Of a DNA stretch of 64,000 nt, positions 42,910-52,529 are shown piece after piece (position 1 is the stretch's first letter; every line of letters begins with the position of its first letter). The notes below the pieces were generated by a model, which ran no database searches, had not been told where the DNA came from, and saw only the letters and a list, made by a program, of their open reading frames with translations. The DNA lies in assembly GCA_903884105.1 (NCBI GenBank), contig CAISDJ010000073.1, positions 46,566-110,565 of the forward strand, in the 5' to 3' direction. The DNA is from an uncultured Pseudomonadota bacterium. Its GTDB lineage: Bacteria > Pseudomonadota > Gammaproteobacteria > Steroidobacterales > Steroidobacteraceae. The position numbers and the translations under genes were made by a program.

Positions 42910-45900
42910 CTGCGCTCTCGCGGGGAGGCATTCAGCGGAGTACCGGCAGCCGCCTCCGGTGCACGGCCTTGAGCTGCCCCTTCAGTATCCGACAGTTCGC
43001 TACGAACATGAGCCGCGATGACCGATACCAGTTCGGTTACGTGGGGTGGGTAGAACATCCGTCCGGAATTTCTGGCAGCGATTGCAACGCTCTTGCTCGT
43101 TGTGCCCGCCCGCTCCAACCAACGTACGCGAGTGTCTTCCTCATTGAACTCGAATGGCCACTCGGAAGCCGTAATGTTGAGCAGCGGGCCGTCGTAACGC
43201 GAGACGGAATAGTGACTGATGGCAACTTGTGTGAAAGCGGAAACCCTCTCGGCATTGACCCCAGCGCGGGGTCGAGACAATCCCACCTTGCTTCCAAGAT
43301 AAGAGTAGAGAGAGGCGAACTTGGATTGGATGAATCCTGGCCAACGGATCAGGTCCACGTCACGCAACGTCCGGACATAGCTCGACACCCTAGATATCAA
43401 CAAGGCCAAGTGCCAAGGAACCGAAGAGGCGAATCCGCCTCGGGGGAGGTTCGGAAACCAGGTATCCACCAGGACCAGTACTACCGGTTGTCCCGCACGC
43501 CTCAGCTGCCGTGCCATTTCGTAGGCGATAACTCCGCCTGTACAGACGCCGACAAGCACGTAGGGCCCTCGCGGACGCACCACCAGGACTTCTCTTAAAT
43601 AGTGTGCCGCCGCGAGTGGAATGGACATGAACGGCTCTTCGCGTCCATCCAGGCCGCGCGGTTGCAATCCATAGACGGGCTGTCCCGCTCCCACGTGGGC
43701 AGTGAATTTTGCAAACATCAATACATTGCCACCGACGCCGGGAATCATGAAATACGGGGGCTCTGACCCGGCCGGCCTGAGGGAGACCAGTGATCCCCAA
43801 CGCTTCAGGTCGTGACCGGCATCCAGAAGTCCTGCAAAGGCAGCGATGGTCGGGTTCCGATAGAGCTCGTTAAGTGGAAGGCGCTTCCCGAACACCGCTT
43901 CGATATCCGCAAACAGCCTTACCGCCTTCAACGAGTGGCCGCCCAGGTCGAAGAAGCTCTCGTCGACCCCTATCTCCGCCACTCCCAAGATCTGCTGCCA
44001 GAGTACAGCCAGCTGCACTTCTACGGGGGTACTTGGCGGTGTTCTCACCTGAACCTGCGCCACATTGGCTTCCCCCGGCTCCGGAAGATCCCTTCGGCTC
44101 AACTTGTTGTTTGCCGTCAGCGGCAGAGACTCCATGAATACGAAATAGGAGGGAAGCATGTATGCCGGGAGTTTGGTTCTCAGGAACTCCAGCAGCTGAG
44201 CACCGTTGATCGCTGCCGGAACGTCAGGAACGACGTATGCCACCAGTTCGCTGCTCCCGAGCGCATCAATCCGCGCCGCAACCGCAATGTCCTTTATGGC
44301 CGGATGGCTCCGGCCAACTGTCTCGATCTCGGCCAGCTCGATTCGGAACCCCCGAATCTTAACTTGGAAATCAATCCGCCCAAGGTGAACAAGCCTGCCG
44401 CCGCTACTGAGTCGCCCCAGATCACCCGTCCTGTATAGTCGCGCCCCCGCAGTAAAGGGACTCGCGACAAACATCTTGGCGTTCAGCTCCGGACGATTCC
44501 GATAGCCACGCGCCACGCCGTCACCGCCAATATAGATTTCACCCGTGACACCTGGAGGTACCAGATTCAGGTGGCTATCGAGTACGTACACTTGTGTGTT
44601 CGCGATTGGACGTCCAATACTGATCTCGGTATCGGCAGCAACAACCTGATGCAGCGTGGACCAGATAGTGGTTTCTGTTGGCCCATACACGTTCCACAGA
44701 GCTGAACCTCTATCCAGCAGCGCCCTTGCCAAGTCAGCAGGCAAGGGCTCTCCCCCGCAAAGCATCCGGAGCCCCGGAGTACCCTTCCAACCGGCCTCCA
44801 CGAGCATCCGCCAGGTGGTCGGTGTCGCCTGCATCACTGTCACACGCGACTCTTCAAGCAGTTGCCTCAGCGCGAGCGGGTTGCCGGCATCTGCACCAGA
44901 TGCCAAGATCACAGTGCCGCCATTGACCAGAGGTAGAAAGAGCTCCAGCCCGGCGATATCAAACGAAAGCGTCGTTACCGCAAGCAGAATGTCTTCTGCA
45001 GAGCAGCCCGGCTCTTCGCTCATTGAGTGAAGGAGATTGGCAAGTGAACGATGCGAAATCTCGACACCCTTTGGCCTGCCTGTAGACCCAGAGGTATAGA
45101 TGACGTATGCAAGCGCCTCCAGGGAAGCCGCGACTAGCTGCGGCAGGGCCGAATACCGCGCCAGATCGGCTTCCACCTCGTCAATACAAACGATGCAGTC
45201 CACTTCATCGGCAACCAGGCCAAGTAGCGCACGCTCCGTCAAGATCACGGCCGGGACAGCATCGGAGATCATGAACCGCAGCCGGTCAACCGGGAAGGCC
45301 GGATCAAGCGGGACATAGGCGCCCCCCGCCTTCATCACGGCGAGCAGCGCCACCAGCAACCGCGGCGATCGATCGAGGCAGATGCCAACGACGGAGCCTG
45401 GCGCAACACCCCGAGAAAGCAGATAGCCTGCGAGCCGACTACTCTTGTCGTCCAGGTCCCCATAAGAAACCGCCTCCATTCCCATCCGCAGGGCAACGCG
45501 ACGCGGATTCGCCAGCGCTTGCCTGGAGAACAACTGATCGGCCCGCAATTCAACGGAATACGGCCGATGCTTGTTGTTCCACTCTCCGACAAGCAGCGCC
45601 GCCTCCGCCTGGTCAAGCAGCTGGATTTCCCCGATTCTACGCTCAGGAGACTGCACAACCGCTTCGACAATCCGAAGGAAGTGTTTCAATGCCCTTGTCG
45701 CCGTTTCTCGCGACCAGATGTCGGTGGAGTAAGTGAGGTAAACCTGCCTGAAGATCTCGGTATCGACCGACAAAGAAAGGTCGAACTGCGCAGAGCCACT
45801 CTCGAACTCGAACATCTCATAGCCAAGCCCGTCGAGATCGAGTTCCTCGACGGGGGCATTTGGTACATTGAACAGCACTTGCACCAATGGCGATCTGCCC

Positions 45901-48900
45901 GCGTCTCCGGTCGAAGGAAACTCTTCAACCAATCGTTCAAATGGCAGGTCTTGGTGAACATACGCCTCTAGCGCCGTCTGCCGTACCCTACCAAGCAATT
46001 CAAGAAAGCCCGGGTCGCCTCCAAGATCCGATCGCATCACCAGCGTATTGACGAGCGTTCCCACGAGCTGCTCCGTCGCCAGCCTGGTTCGATTGGCAAT
46101 TGGAGACCCGACGGCTACGTCGCTCTGTCCGCTGTACTTCTGCAGAAGTATCTTGAAGCATGCGAGTAGCACCATGAAGGGGGTGGCCCCATTCAACGCA
46201 CCGAGTCGCTTGATCGACTCAACCAACTGCGGCGGCAACGCTGCCTTGACATGGGCTCCGCGAAAGGTCGTGTGCCCCGTCCTGGCCTTGTCAATCGGCA
46301 AGGACAGCGGCGCCAATCCCGCAAGCTTCTTGCGCCAGTAGCCAAGCTGGTCTGCCAGGCGATCTTCGGTGTAGTACGTCCTTTGCCACGTCGCATAGTC
46401 CGCGTACTGAATGGACAGGGCCGGAAGCGACGGCTCTAGTCCGCGGACGAAGGCGCGATAACAGACTGCAAGCTCTGTCGACAGAATGCCAGCTGACCAC
46501 TGATCGCCGATCGCGTGGTGCAACAGCCACAGGAAAGCATGATCCTCTTCGTCAATCTGGACCAGTCGGGCTCTGGCCAACGGTCCCACTTCGAGATTGA
46601 ACGCCCGCGAGGCTTCCCCCTCAAAGAGACGCCTGGCTTCCGCTACGCGACTGGACTGCGGAATAACCCTCAAGTCAGTCTCATGGTAATCGATGCCGAC
46701 ACCCGTGGAGATGACCTGCCGGGGATCCACGCCGTCAAAAACAAACGCGGTACGAAATGCCTCATGGCGTTTTGCCACCGCTTCGACAGCTCTGCGCATC
46801 GCGACGTGGTCGAGCCTCCCCTTCAGGCGCGTTGCGAAAGGCATGTTGTATGCAGTCGCTTCGGGATTCATCTGCTGGACGTACCACATCCGGCGCTGCG
46901 AAAATGAAACGGGAAGTGGATGGTCCCGCGACAGTAACGGAATCTGCGAGTCGGAATCGTCGTTCGCGTCAATCAGACGGGATTCAATCGTGGATGCGAG
47001 CCCCGCAATCGTGGGGTGGTCAAAAATGGCTCGGACAGGTAACTCGACCCCAAGTAGTTGACGAGACCTTGAGATCACTTGTGTCGCCTGCAGGGAGTGA
47101 CCACCAAGGTGAAAGAAACTCTCGTGTACGCCGAAGTCTCGCCTTTTCAGTACGCCACTCCATATCTCCCAAATAGCTTGCTCAACTGGACCGCGGGGAG
47201 CCATCGATTCGGCCTTCGGGAACTGCGCCTTCAAATCAAACAGGGCGCGTCGGTTAGTCTTCCCACTCGGAAGAAGCGGTAGCTTCGGGAGCACGAAGAA
47301 TGCTGACGGTACGAATGACGCAGGCAGGTTCATCCCGGCAGCTTTGCGCAAAGCGCTGTCGGACACCTCAACGCCTTCAAATGGTTCGACAAATGCCAGC
47401 AGCCGCTGCTGGATATCGTTTTCAGTCGACTGAATGACCGCGGCTCGCGCAACGCCGGGAATCCGCCTCAGTGCTTCCTCAATTTCGGCGGGCTCAATTC
47501 GCACACCGGCCACTTTGACTTGATCGTCCACCCTCCCACGAAACAGAAGCGAACCGTCCGCCCTATAACTGACCAAGTCACCAGTTCGGTATAGGCGCCT
47601 CCCGCCGGCGAGTGGCTGCTCAACGAAGCGGGAGCGCGTTTCGTCGTCGAGCGCGATGTACCCCTTGGCGAGACCGCCGCCCCCGATCCATAGCTCGCCA
47701 AGTGCAGCCGGCGGGGCACGCCTGCCATCGCAATCAGTAACCAGAATCTCAACATGCGGCAACCGCTTGCCGATAGATATGTCCGAGGAATCCGTGATTC
47801 GCGCTACGGTAGACCAAACCGTCGCCTCGGTCGGTCCGTATTCGTTATAGAGAGCCACACCCGGCATTCGCTGCAGGTGTTGCTCGACCACGCTGGGATA
47901 GAGCGGTTCACCGCCGAGAATCACGGCAGTCAGGTCACGCTCTGCTGAAGGATCAACTTCCTGCAGGAGTGCACCGTAGGTGGAGGACACGGCCATGAGG
48001 TGGGTCACGCGCCCCAGGACGATCCTCCTGGCAAGCGCGAGCACATCCGAAGATTCGCTGGCATCCGGAATCATCAGGGTAGTGCCGCAGGACAGTGCCC
48101 ACCAAGCGAAGCCAATTGCCGCGTCGAAGGTAAATGCACCAGTGACCAGCAATCGAGCTGGTGGCTCCTTGTAGTAGTCCCTTCGCGAGGCAGTTGAGAC
48201 GGCCAGGTTTGCGTGGGTCACCATGACACCCTTCGGCCGCCCTGAGGACCCAGAGGTATAGATGAGATAGGCAATGCTGCCGGCGTCGACATTTACGCCA
48301 GCCGGACTCTCCTTCCCTGCGGCGCGTTCCCGGACTGGATCAATGTTGACTCGGGGAATAGAGATCGGTAGCGAGCCAGGACAATCCGCTTGCCTCGTGA
48401 CGATGCAAGCGGGGTTACACTCATCGAGGATAGCTTGTATTCGCGAAGGCGGATCCGAGCAGGATAGCGGCACGCACGCGCCACCGGACTTGAGCACGGC
48501 AAGCATTGCCACAATGAGATCTGGAGACCGCTCGACCAGGATCGCCACCGTGCGGTTCGGCCCTACGCCCAACACCCGTAGCTCCCGCGCGAGCACATCT
48601 GATCTCAGGCCAAGCTCAGCGTACGAAATCTCCTCGTTGCCGCACTGCACGGCGATCTGGTCCGGTGACTTTGAAACCTGCATCGCGAACATCTCAGTCA
48701 CTGGCTTCGGCGATACCTCTGAGCCGGACTCCGTTCGACCGAACAGCTCCTGCTGGCATTCGATCTCCCGGGACGACAAGAGATCAATCTGATCGAGCCT
48801 TGCATCGGGATCACCAGCGAGAGCCTGCAGGAGACGCACGAAGTGCAGACTCATGTCAGACGCGATGTTCGCGTCAAGCAACTCCTTGTCAAACTCGATT

Positions 48901-50150
48901 GCCCCCTCAAGACGTCCGTCGCACTCACGAAGCAGCAAGGCGAGGTCAATACGGACAGATGGAGCAGTCCGCTCCTCCGCTCTGATCTTGATACTTCCCA
49001 GGCTCCCTTCCGAACTTCTCTGTTCCTCGTACACCAGCATGGCCTGGACAAGCGGCCATCGATCAGCATCCCGCTCAACACCCAGTGCATCAACCACTTG
49101 CTCAAACGGGACGCGAGAATGGGCATAGGCACCCGTCGCCGCCTTCTTGGTGGCAGTCAGGAGCTCCCTTATGGTCGACACTCCAGAAAAATCAACTCGC
49201 AATGCAATCGTATTTGCCAGGTAGGCGACGAGACCTGCGACTCCCGGTTGCCGGCGATTCGAGACTGGCGACCCGACGACGATCGTATCGAGTCCGGAGT
49301 ATCGACGCAGCAACCATTGCCATGCAGCCAATACCACCATGAAGGCAGTGAGATTCAGCTGCAGCGTCGCCATTTGACAGCGCAACGCCCCAAGCAGTGC
49401 AGATTCAACCTTCACTACCACTCGGCCCGCATCGGGCCGCGCCACCTTCTTGCGGATCGGCCTGTTCCCCCAGCGAATATGTGAAGGAATGTCGTGGAAC
49501 TGCTTCCGCCAATAAGCAATCTCGCGGCTGCGAATGGTAGATGTGAGTCGATCGGGTTCGGAACTCGCGTAGTCCGAGAACGAAACGGCGCGCAGTGGCG
49601 CACCGGGTTCTTGGCCAGCCATGGCAGCCTTGAGGCATGCGCAAAAGTCTGCGAACAACACTTTCATCGACCAGCCATCGACAAGGCTATGATGAAAGGC
49701 CAGTACGAGACGAACCTCATCATGCGACAGGCGGATCAATACCGCACGAATTCCCAACTCGCGCTCCAGATCGAACGGGATACGACTCGCCTGATCTACC
49801 CAACTGGCAAGGTCTTTGGCCTGTGCGTCCGGATCCAGATGCCCGAGGGAAATTCGTGTGATTGGGCAGACCGCGGTCGCCAGGATGCATTGCATCGTCT
49901 GGCCGTCGGTGCGGACCATACGACTGCGCAGCCCCTCATGGCGCTCGACCAGCGAGTTCAGTGCGACGCAAAGTGCTTCGTCCTCAAGCGGACCGGACAG
50001 ATGGGCGACGGTACCGATGTTGTAGAGCCCCACATCGGGCGCCATCTGCTGCCAGAACCACATCCTTTGCTGAGACGCAGTCAACGACAGAAGCGAGCTC
50101 TCGGCTCCGGCGGCCGCCTCCCCGCGAGGCTTCGCATATGAGACTTCCAT
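42906..50150 (-). CDS. Two-module non-ribosomal peptide synthetase, C-A-PCP-C-A-PCP-TE
   Basis: The 2414-residue enzyme has C1 at about 22-450 (HHSLVDG from 153) and A1 at about 480-985 (IYTSGSSGRPKG, YRTGDL). PCP1 follows with LGGHSL and Ser1019. C2 is at about 1090-1520 (HHAIGDQ from 1211, Gln in place of the usual Gly) and A2 at about 1545-2030. PCP2 has Ser2073, and a thioesterase spans about 2120-2390. The TE nucleophile motif is GVCTGG with Cys2203 in place of Ser. By hand alignment to GrsA the A2 pocket reads D-I-L-Q-L-G-V-I-W, close to glycine codes; A1 reads D-A-G-A-I-G-E-V-W, which I cannot match. No epimerase or methylation domain is present. C1 at the N terminus may take an acyl or sugar-linked donor. 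Confidence 0.92.
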   Translation of the reverse strand: MEVSYAKPRGEAAAGAESSLLSLTASQQRMWFWQQMAPDVGLYNIGTVAHLSGPLEDEALCVALNSLVERHEGLRSRMVRTDGQTMQCILATAVCPITRISLGHLDPDAQAKDLASWVDQASRIPFDLERELGIRAVLIRLSHDEVRLVLAFHHSLVDGWSMKVLFADFCACLKAAMAGQEPGAPLRAVSFSDYASSEPDRLTSTIRSREIAYWRKQFHDIPSHIRWGNRPIRKKVARPDAGRVVVKVESALLGALRCQMATLQLNLTAFMVVLAAWQWLLRRYSGLDTIVVGSPVSNRRQPGVAGLVAYLANTIALRVDFSGVSTIRELLTATKKAATGAYAHSRVPFEQVVDALGVERDADRWPLVQAMLVYEEQRSSEGSLGSIKIRAEERTAPSVRIDLALLLRECDGRLEGAIEFDKELLDANIASDMSLHFVRLLQALAGDPDARLDQIDLLSSREIECQQELFGRTESGSEVSPKPVTEMFAMQVSKSPDQIAVQCGNEEISYAELGLRSDVLARELRVLGVGPNRTVAILVERSPDLIVAMLAVLKSGGACVPLSCSDPPSRIQAILDECNPACIVTRQADCPGSLPISIPRVNIDPVRERAAGKESPAGVNVDAGSIAYLIYTSGSSGRPKGVMVTHANLAVSTASRRDYYKEPPARLLVTGAFTFDAAIGFAWWALSCGTTLMIPDASESSDVLALARRIVLGRVTHLMAVSSTYGALLQEVDPSAERDLTAVILGGEPLYPSVVEQHLQRMPGVALYNEYGPTEATVWSTVARITDSSDISIGKRLPHVEILVTDCDGRRAPPAALGELWIGGGGLAKGYIALDDETRSRFVEQPLAGGRRLYRTGDLVSYRADGSLLFRGRVDDQVKVAGVRIEPAEIEEALRRIPGVARAAVIQSTENDIQQRLLAFVEPFEGVEVSDSALRKAAGMNLPASFVPSAFFVLPKLPLLPSGKTNRRALFDLKAQFPKAESMAPRGPVEQAIWEIWSGVLKRRDFGVHESFFHLGGHSLQATQVISRSRQLLGVELPVRAIFDHPTIAGLASTIESRLIDANDDSDSQIPLLSRDHPLPVSFSQRRMWYVQQMNPEATAYNMPFATRLKGRLDHVAMRRAVEAVAKRHEAFRTAFVFDGVDPRQVISTGVGIDYHETDLRVIPQSSRVAEARRLFEGEASRAFNLEVGPLARARLVQIDEEDHAFLWLLHHAIGDQWSAGILSTELAVCYRAFVRGLEPSLPALSIQYADYATWQRTYYTEDRLADQLGYWRKKLAGLAPLSLPIDKARTGHTTFRGAHVKAALPPQLVESIKRLGALNGATPFMVLLACFKILLQKYSGQSDVAVGSPIANRTRLATEQLVGTLVNTLVMRSDLGGDPGFLELLGRVRQTALEAYVHQDLPFERLVEEFPSTGDAGRSPLVQVLFNVPNAPVEELDLDGLGYEMFEFESGSAQFDLSLSVDTEIFRQVYLTYSTDIWSRETATRALKHFLRIVEAVVQSPERRIGEIQLLDQAEAALLVGEWNNKHRPYSVELRADQLFSRQALANPRRVALRMGMEAVSYGDLDDKSSRLAGYLLSRGVAPGSVVGICLDRSPRLLVALLAVMKAGGAYVPLDPAFPVDRLRFMISDAVPAVILTERALLGLVADEVDCIVCIDEVEADLARYSALPQLVAASLEALAYVIYTSGSTGRPKGVEISHRSLANLLHSMSEEPGCSAEDILLAVTTLSFDIAGLELFLPLVNGGTVILASGADAGNPLALRQLLEESRVTVMQATPTTWRMLVEAGWKGTPGLRMLCGGEPLPADLARALLDRGSALWNVYGPTETTIWSTLHQVVAADTEISIGRPIANTQVYVLDSHLNLVPPGVTGEIYIGGDGVARGYRNRPELNAKMFVASPFTAGARLYRTGDLGRLSSGGRLVHLGRIDFQVKIRGFRIELAEIETVGRSHPAIKDIAVAARIDALGSSELVAYVVPDVPAAINGAQLLEFLRTKLPAYMLPSYFVFMESLPLTANNKLSRRDLPEPGEANVAQVQVRTPPSTPVEVQLAVLWQQILGVAEIGVDESFFDLGGHSLKAVRLFADIEAVFGKRLPLNELYRNPTIAAFAGLLDAGHDLKRWGSLVSLRPAGSEPPYFMIPGVGGNVLMFAKFTAHVGAGQPVYGLQPRGLDGREEPFMSIPLAAAHYLREVLVVRPRGPYVLVGVCTGGVIAYEMARQLRRAGQPVVLVLVDTWFPNLPRGGFASSVPWHLALLISRVSSYVRTLRDVDLIRWPGFIQSKFASLYSYLGSKVGLSRPRAGVNAERVSAFTQVAISHYSVSRYDGPLLNITASEWPFEFNEEDTRVRWLERAGTTSKSVAIAARNSGRMFYPPHVTELVSVIAAHVRSELSDTEGAAQGRAPEAAAGTPLNASPRERR

Positions 50151-50564
50151 TCCCTAGCGTCCAGATCCTTTCATTCCAGCGAACTCAGTTGGTTGATGCG
50201 GGCAAAACGGCACAGGCGCCCCACGCCCCAAGATAGAAGGCAGTGCCGAGCCTGGCAAAGCCAGACCGGACGAGTGGTCCATCCAGCAGTGGTCAGGGGG
50301 ATTATCGGGGGGCAGTTAGCGGCCTGCCACAGAGCCGCCGTGCATGGCACAACGCGGCGAGAAAAGCTCATGCCACTGAATTGTAACGAGAGCCGTTTGT
50401 GCCGTGGCACCTCCCCTCTTGCAATGTGACACAGATATCACAATGCTGGGCGACGCCTGCATGGTGGGTGCTGGGGCCGACGCAACCGTTAAAGCTGGCG
50501 CAACCAGACGACCGCCCGTGCGCTTTTGAACAGCTGTCGCCGCTGGGCAGAGCTAGCCGGAGGG
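50151..50564. promoter_or_regulatory. NRPS upstream region with imperfect palindrome
   Basis: This 414-base gap holds no credible gene and should contain the NRPS promoter on the minus strand. An imperfect palindrome, TGTGACACAGATATCACA, lies at 50425-50442. The half-sites look like CRP-type TGTGA/TCACA but the spacer is 8 bases instead of 6, so CRP binding is doubtful. T-rich sequence follows the aminotransferase remnant (GGTTTTTTGACC near 50570). Confidence 0.35.
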
Positions 50565-50798
50565 TCAAAAAACCGGCTTCACCGCTCTACCAACCAGATA
50601 CCGCTCGATCCCATTCGCAAGCGCATCGCGGTAGTTCTGGAGCGCCTCTTCTACCGTATCGATTGAGCCACCAATGTCACGATCCGCAGGAGACCGACTG
50701 CCAATGAATGAGGGGACCAGCATTCCGCATCGAATCGCTTCCTTAGCGCGGTAGAGCATCCTCACTGCCGCGCTTTCACAAAGGAAGGCGACATTTTG
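50565..50798 (-). pseudogene. C-terminal remnant of a class III (GSA-type) aminotransferase
   Basis: The frame directly after the stop of methyltransferase 1 reads on for 77 codons, including AIRCGMLVPSFIG, TVEEALQNYRDALANGIERY and LVGRAVKPVF. The full-length aminotransferase at 54210-55517 ends with ILATSLVVNYSHSEADIDRT, FVIYRRALDEGVEKYL and RGRPVQPAIRRFA; the three blocks align in order without large gaps. The PLP-binding part is missing, so this is a broken gene. It lies in the same phase as the methyltransferase, separated only by its TGA. I infer deletion or replacement of the 5' part during a past rearrangement. Confidence 0.72.
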
Positions 50799-51545
50799 TC
50801 AGCCTTTTCGCCTCGCCACTATAACCAGTTCCTTGCCAATCAGCAGCCACTCATACAGCGCCTGCTGTCTTTCTGCGCCCAGCAGCTTACGTAGCACGCC
50901 CGCGCAGTAGCGGCTATTCATCAGCCGCAAGATTCCCCGATCACCCGCCGGCACAATGGAAGATACCTGCTCGATCTGGAAGTCGCGTGTAAGAAGCTCG
51001 CCAAGCTCCGCTAGCTGCGGCCATTTCCTGACCTGACCCTTCGCCAGCGGCATCAGTTGCGAACTGCGATTCCAGACAAAGGAGTTCTGGGTCATCAACA
51101 GAAATATTCCGCCCGGCTCGAGAACACTGCTCACCTTGCCTATGAACGCCGCATGATCGGACACGTGAGCCATCGTATCAACGGTAATGACCATATCGAA
51201 TCGCCCGGGGAAATCCATCTTCACAATATCGCCCGCGAGAAACGATGCAGAAGAACCACGTCGCCTGGCCTCTTCAATGGCGTCATTCGAAAGATCAATG
51301 CCGACCAAAGTGCCAAACGTCGCCAGCCCGGCTGTCAGCCAGCCGGTTCCACAGCCGATCTCGAGAACCCTTGGTTCTCCGCCACCGGAAAGCCATCTCT
51401 TCGCGGTCTCAAGCTGACGATTCTGATAGGCGTCCATCGACTGGCTGAGCTTGCGGAATCGAAGATTCCAGTCATTCCAGAAGGAAGCCTGTTCTTCCAT
51501 CGGCGGTATCACGGCCAACCCACTATCCAGATGCTTGCCAGTCAT
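50799..51545 (-). CDS. SAM-dependent methyltransferase 1 (class I)
   Basis: The 248-residue protein has the class I SAM-binding motif VLEIGCGTGWLTAGLATFG, acidic post-I residue in LVGIDLSNDAIEEARR, and MVITVDTMAHVSDHAAFIGK as motif II-like region. The start at 51545 has AAGGA 8 bases upstream. It is a paralogue of the next gene upstream; blocks such as EIGCGTGWL, TVDTMAHVSDH and SRYCAGVLRKL are shared. Substrate is unknown; O- or N-methylation of the sugar or of the peptide is possible from context. An aminotransferase remnant continues in the same frame after the stop. Confidence 0.82.
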   Translation of the reverse strand: MTGKHLDSGLAVIPPMEEQASFWNDWNLRFRKLSQSMDAYQNRQLETAKRWLSGGGEPRVLEIGCGTGWLTAGLATFGTLVGIDLSNDAIEEARRRGSSASFLAGDIVKMDFPGRFDMVITVDTMAHVSDHAAFIGKVSSVLEPGGIFLLMTQNSFVWNRSSQLMPLAKGQVRKWPQLAELGELLTRDFQIEQVSSIVPAGDRGILRLMNSRYCAGVLRKLLGAERQQALYEWLLIGKELVIVARRKG

Positions 51546-51737
51546 AGTTGAAGTCCTTAAGAAGTACTTAAGAAACAAGATGCTCGACAGTACGTTGGAA
51601 GTTACTCGTACCATCCTCGAGCGTCAACTACACGAGAATAAGCGGCTGCTGGTTGCTCTGCCTCTCGAAGGGCAGCTATGTAATGAAGGCCTTGCGCCGA
51701 AACCCTGCAGACGGATCTCGCCGGGCTCGGCCGATTT

Positions 51738-52475
51738 CTATATCTCTCTTCGCGTGGCAACGATGACCAACTCCTTGCCCATCAGCAGCCACTCAAAGAG
51801 CATTTGCTGCCTGTCTTTTCCAATCAGCTTGCGCAACACCCCGGCACAATAGCGGCTGTTGGCAAGACGCAGAATGCCGAAATCTCCCGCAGGAACGATG
51901 GATGCGACTTTCAGAATGTGGAACGCCGGCTCAAGCAGCTTGCGGAGATCGCCGAGGCGAGGCCACCTCCGCACCAGACCCTTGACCAGCGGCAATATGT
52001 GCGAACTGCGACTCCACACGAACTCATTCTGCGTCATGCAAACAAACGTGCCGCCAGGCTTGAGCAGTCTCTGCACTTTGCCGATGAATGCCACGTGATC
52101 AGACACATGCGCCATCGTATCCACGGTCAGTATGAAGTCGAACCCTCCGGGTATCTCCGTGGTCACAATATTGCCGACAAGAAACCGCGCGGAAGATTCG
52201 CGCCGTCTGGCTTCCTCAATCGCTTCGCTCGAGAAGTCGATCCCCACCACTTGAGCGTATTGGGACAACGCCGCAGACAGCCAGCCCGTTCCACAACCAA
52301 TTTCGAGGACGCGCGCATCCTTAGCCGAGGGCAGCATCGATCTTGCGACCTGAAGCTGGCGCTCCTGGTAGACATCGAGCTTCTGTGAACCCTTGCGGAA
52401 GCGCATGTTCCAGTCGCTCCAGTAAGCGACCTGGTCATCAATTGGCGGATCGCCCGCAGGGTTACCGTTGCTCAT
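51738..52475 (-). CDS. SAM-dependent methyltransferase 2 (class I, paralogue of 1)
   Basis: The 245-residue protein contains VLEIGCGTGWLSAALSQYAQ (SAM motif I), VVGIDFSSEAIEEARRRESS and FILTVDTMAHVSDHVAFIGK. It shares most of its length with methyltransferase 1, including the C-terminal SRYCAGVLRKLIGKDRQQ and EWLLMGKELVIVA. I chose the ATG at 52475; a TTG seven codons earlier is possible. The two genes are 192 bases apart and look like an old tandem duplication. The intervening gap holds no gene. Confidence 0.82.
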   Translation of the reverse strand: MSNGNPAGDPPIDDQVAYWSDWNMRFRKGSQKLDVYQERQLQVARSMLPSAKDARVLEIGCGTGWLSAALSQYAQVVGIDFSSEAIEEARRRESSARFLVGNIVTTEIPGGFDFILTVDTMAHVSDHVAFIGKVQRLLKPGGTFVCMTQNEFVWSRSSHILPLVKGLVRRWPRLGDLRKLLEPAFHILKVASIVPAGDFGILRLANSRYCAGVLRKLIGKDRQQMLFEWLLMGKELVIVATRREI

Positions 52476-52529
52476 AGCTGCTCGGGTACTCGACAAGCCT
52501 TGGCTTTGACTGGAGAGGATTGGCGCAAC

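Noticed and set aside
50425..50442. CRP binding site upstream of the NRPS
   Set aside because: The half-sites TGTGA and TCACA are separated by 8 bases, not the 6 required for CRP.
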